Shown piece after piece: positions 60,471 through 64,000 of a stretch of DNA of 64,000 nucleotides; the first letter of the stretch is position 1; each line of letters starts with the position of its first letter. Under the pieces are notes generated by a model, which saw only the letters and a program-made list of their open reading frames with translations, searched no databases and was not told the origin of the DNA. The position numbers and the translations under genes were made by a program. This DNA comes from Stratiolaelaps scimitus (taxonomy: Eukaryota; Arthropoda; Arachnida; Mesostigmata; Laelapidae), in the NCBI GenBank assembly GCA_019614645.1, contig JABWDB010000037.1, positions 2,046,001 through 2,110,000 of the forward strand, read 5' to 3'.

Positions 60471-62533
60471 GGACAATAATATTGTTGTATATAGTAGGGT
60501 CCCTTGTCTGTCAGCGTTGTGTGTGTATCTGTACTTATTATACCTCTTCTTCGGGGTAGAATCTACGTGGCAGAATATCCTTTACGATCTTTGTTTCTTC
60601 TGTTCGGCCTGTTTTTTGTTCTCATGTTCCTCCAGCTTACACATGCTTATATATATATATATATATATCTGTCTCTCATCACTCGTGTGTGTCTGTGAGT
60701 GTAGTTTACTTCTTCGTGAACCTCGTTTACTTGTGCGCTATCTCCCTCTCTCTCTTTTCCAGTTAGTCTTCTTCAGCCTTGCGATGTTCATGTTCGTGCC
60801 TTGGCGCGCCGGAACCGCCGGCGATAATTTATCGTTACCCGATGATGCTTCTTCTTTGTCTGTTGTCGGTTCGAAGTGTGTCTTCCTTCAGTTGTTGTTA
60901 TTGTTGTTGTTGTTGTTGGCATGGTCGTCGTCGTCGTCGCGGCGGCGGCTCGTTGTTTATTTGTGTCTTGGTAGCAGACGAACGGCGGCCGCACGACCAA
61001 ACGCAAGTCATGCGTTTGCCCTACGACGAGACGAGATTAAGTACACTACCACCACTACCACGACTACACTATCCATGTACGAATGCGTATTGACAGCGGG
61101 CAGGCGCTGACAGCTCGATCAGAGCGACGGTGTACCACGATTCGTTCGGTCGGGCAGCTTCCTCTTCTTCTTCTCATTGGCGCGCGGTCGCTTCGTCATC
61201 CTTAAGTAATAACAACGACAACAACATCATTTTGCGGCTGCTGAAGATGGTGACCATTGCGAAGATGAGAATAACAGCCATGATGAAAAATGATGCTCAT
61301 TGCCGCCATTAGTGGAAAACTATCGTCATTCGTCCGCGTTACTGACTCGATCTCTGCCGGGGTCTCGATTGACGTCCACGCCGTGTTTGGGCCACCAGCC
61401 CACCGGCCGTTGCCGCATCCACTCACAACTGAAGAGTGAACATATCAGTGAAGACTCTACACACACATATATATATAGAATATGGAATATATATATGTAT
61501 ATATATGAAAAAAGAGAGATAAGCGAATAAGTTTAAAGTGTATGTCATTAACACCCCCCCCGCTCCGCCTTGTTAAACTACTCAACGTGGTTTTTCTCTC
61601 GACAATAATAACCTCATCTGATTATGATGATTATACAATTTCCTCTTTTACCTATTGATCTCAGCCTTTCGAGGCATGTTCGTTTCTTCGCGCGCTGCTA
61701 CAACAACGTGAATGTTTGTTAGCGATCTGTCTTCATCTAAAGTATAACATTCGCTTTGTGTCGTTCTCTACGTAGAAGTACAGTAAAAATAATATCTCAT
61801 TGGCTTCGTTTCTTGCTTGTTTGCGCGCTCTCTCTCTCTCTCCCTCTTTGTTGGTTATTTGTTGCGGTCAAACATGGACGGTAATGGTAATGAATGCCGA
61901 TGTCTACTAAACGTCGGTCAGCTTCAACCGCTGCCTTTCGACGGCCGGTCCCGCTCCGACGTACACGCAGCCATGTGTACGCAGTGTCGTTAACGCTGGC
62001 TTGGGCTACCCCTAACGTTGTTCGGTGTTGTTTTTCCTCTGTTAACTCGAAGGAAACAGCTTAGTCACCGACGAAGCTGGACAAGCATCGTCCCCGTGCC
62101 AATGAGAGCGAACCAGAGAGTGAGAGAGGCCCTTCCGAGGTGCCTTAAGTCAGCGGGGAATGGTTCCGAGAACTAGTCGACCTGTCGTGTCATTCACCTT
62201 GGTATAGAGGGCACACCTGCTATCATCACCTGCGATCGTGGTGACCTCCCTCATCGATGGCCCCTACTGCAGCTCGATCGACCTGTTCCTAATCCAGCAT
62301 TTACTTATCTGTTGTTCATACAGGCGCAGAGAGAGAGAGAGAGGACTGGAGGCAGAATATGAATTCTGATGGATCACCATATATATGAGACACAATGCAG
62401 AAGCTCTCTTTACCTCTCTCTATCTCTGTGTCCCTTACGTGCTTTGGACAGCAAGAGCAATCATTATTGTACCTCGCCTGATCTGCCACTTGTCGGCTTG
62501 CCTTTAACTCAGTGACTGACATACAATTGTCCC

Positions 62534-62770
62534 CAGTTGACCCTCAGCTCTGCTCCTAACTGACAGGCCTCAGCACTTCATCTTTAGGTGTTACCATGAG
62601 GACCTGTCGGATTCTTCACCTGTGTATATTCCCTCTACCTTACCCGTACCTGGCGAGAATCCTCAGATAGAGAAAGATTCTCGAAAGCGTCCGACAGTAG
62701 AATTTAATCCCAATCCACACGAGCCTCCGGCCCTAGCAGTCCAAACGTTCACCACTTGACGATCGTCCCA
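62534..62770 (-). repeat. SINE-B copy 2, tRNA-derived
   Basis: It matches copy 1 (7079-7330) end to end, including ACAGGCCTCAGC, CCCTCTACCTTACCCGTACC, AGATTCTC and the tRNA-like end GCGTCCGACAGTAGAATTTAA. The B box is eroded here (AATTTAATCC in place of GATTCGAACCC on the plus strand), so this copy is older or inactive. Confidence 0.75.
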
Positions 62771-63084
62771 CGACGTTCCCAATTTCTGCATATTTATATA
62801 TATTTTGTTTAACTAATTAATAAACCATAACAAACGCAGTTCCTACACAATATTCAGAGTACTACAGCAGTTCATCATGTCGCGTTCTCGATTTTCCATA
62901 CAGGCAGATATGTAAGCTAGCCAGCATTGACAAAACAATCCCACTGAGGATCACCATGTCTCACCGTCGTCAGACCGCTGCTTAATCGAGCCAACGAGTT
63001 TGATCTTCGGCGCCAGATTGCTCAGCCCCCGACGCTCTGTGGCCCCTTTAGCTAATGTCTGTAGTAAGTCTCAGGTATTCGGGC

Positions 63085-63175
63085 AGACTCTTAGCAGCAA
63101 CATTTAAGGTCCACTGTAGTGCTTTTTCAGCATTGCTTCGTAAGACGGACCCCTACATGCCGTACGTCTGTAGTA
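63085..63175 (-). repeat. SINE-C partial copy
   Basis: On the minus strand: GTCCGTCTTACGAAGCAATG, AAAAAGCACTACAGTGGAC, CTTAAATGTTGCTGC. This is the core and tail of the family without the tRNA-like head. Confidence 0.62.
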
Positions 63176-63289
63176 GGTCTGGAGGGAATCTACATTATTC
63201 ATTTTTGTTCTTATGGAATACCGACACAATGTGCCTACCATATCGAGCCACCTCCATGAGCCTTTTCTGCAATTGTGACAGGCAGCAAG

Positions 63290-64000
63290 AGGGACAGGTC
63301 GAGAGAGAGAGAGAATGAGCGGGGGGAGAAGACTGAAGACTGAACCATTATACTCTATCATGACATCAAGGGGAGGGCGAGACAGAGAAACATATTCAGT
63401 CGATGTTCTCCGCTAGACATTGCCTCAGTCGGTTCAGCAGTGGCAGCAGCAACAGCAGCAGTCGGGGGCTGTACCACACTAAATCTCATGAAGTTTTATG
63501 AAGCCCACAATATACGGAACAAAAAATGAGCCAGGAGGAACAGCGAGATCGGAGATCCGAAAGAGAGAGAACGAGGGAGAGAGAGAGAGATCTGAGCGGC
63601 TGTGACGGCGACGGCAGCAGAAGCGAGCGTTAGAGCGCCGACCGAGGTATGATAGCCGCCGCCGCCGCCGAATCCGACGAAGCTTGACGCTTGACTGGTG
63701 CTCCTGTCTGAGAGCATAACCTGCTGCCCGGCGTGTACGTTCTGTTCCTGTCGACACGGCCTAGCAGCAGCTGCCGCAGCGAGTGGAACGCTTTCGCGGC
63801 GTTCTCACCGTCGATAACATCGGAAATACTAAAATACCATCATCGTGGCCGCTCGTCGTCGCTGGGACGCCGACCGACCAATAGAATACCGGCGGCAAAT
63901 TCCTCCGTCCGATGGACAAACCGCTCCAGGGCAGGGCACGCCAGTACGGACAGGCAGAGCGCGAGGAACACTCACTCAGTTACTCAGGAACTATCCGCGA
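63290..64000. other. No supported gene; GA-rich with CAG and CCG repeats
   Basis: (GA)n tracts lie at 63300-63315 and 63573-63590, CAG-type units at 63440-63462 and (CCG)n at 63657-63669. Minus-strand frames at 63479-63757 are open but consist largely of these repeats. Confidence 0.4.

Larger units (their letters stand above)
59180..62530. other. No supported gene
   Basis: AT-rich to 60.5 kb, then a T-rich block (60.5-61.1 kb) with (TTG)n at about 60892-60918 and a 213-codon frame that reflects pyrimidine bias. A (CT)n lies near 61828-61848 and (GA)n near 62326-62343. Confidence 0.4.

Noticed and set aside
60469..61110. 213-codon plus-strand frame with hydrophobic stretches
   Set aside because: T-rich sequence and a (TTG)n tract create apparent membrane segments; the frame crosses an AT array and has no other support.

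Overview
The window looks like a piece of a large eukaryotic nuclear genome, most likely an arthropod. The reasons are dense (AT)n, (GA)n, (CAG)n, (AAC)n and poly-G runs, short tRNA-derived SINE copies, no operon-like packing, no long conserved reading frame, and reading frames that break off at good splice donor motifs. A chelicerate such as a mesostigmatan mite would fit, but that is inference from general texture and not from a diagnostic gene. No rRNA, ordinary tRNA, CRISPR array, recognisable transposase or reverse transcriptase, or gene of known family could be identified by eye.

Layout. 0-2.5 kb: a perfect (CAG)54 tract and otherwise unassigned DNA. 2.5-5 kb: a group of plus-strand open frames (one after a very good acceptor motif, one with an alanine run, one with a strong start context), all low-confidence exon candidates. 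5-12 kb: non-coding-looking DNA with SINE-B and SINE-C pieces and many (AT)n arrays. 12-36 kb: mostly unassigned, AT-rich in places, with a degenerate minisatellite near 12.8 kb, a fold-back SINE pair at 22.5-22.85 kb, and SINE-A and SINE-C copies at 24.0 and 27.2 kb. 36.2-38.6 kb: the best gene candidate, a plus-strand exon ending in GTGAGT followed by two hydrophilic, basic open frames with good start contexts. 42.9-44.3 kb: a strongly strand-biased pyrimidine-rich block with a long (CT)n tract that may be a promoter or 5' untranslated region. 44.9-45.4 kb: two SINE-A copies in tandem orientation beside (AT)n. 45.4-58 kb: mainly unassigned, with two glutamine-rich frames at 53.1-54.6 kb and three SINE-C copies. 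58-64 kb: a small well-formed reading frame at 58.5 kb, long (AT)n arrays, a second SINE-B copy and a SINE-C copy.

The best-supported content is repetitive: three separate short interspersed families with tRNA-like B boxes (called SINE-A, SINE-B and SINE-C here) and more than twenty microsatellites. The protein-coding calls are candidates only. Reading frames of 100-200 codons are expected by chance in 64 kb at this base composition, so each coding call rests on splice motifs, start context and protein-like composition, and none has been tested by homology.
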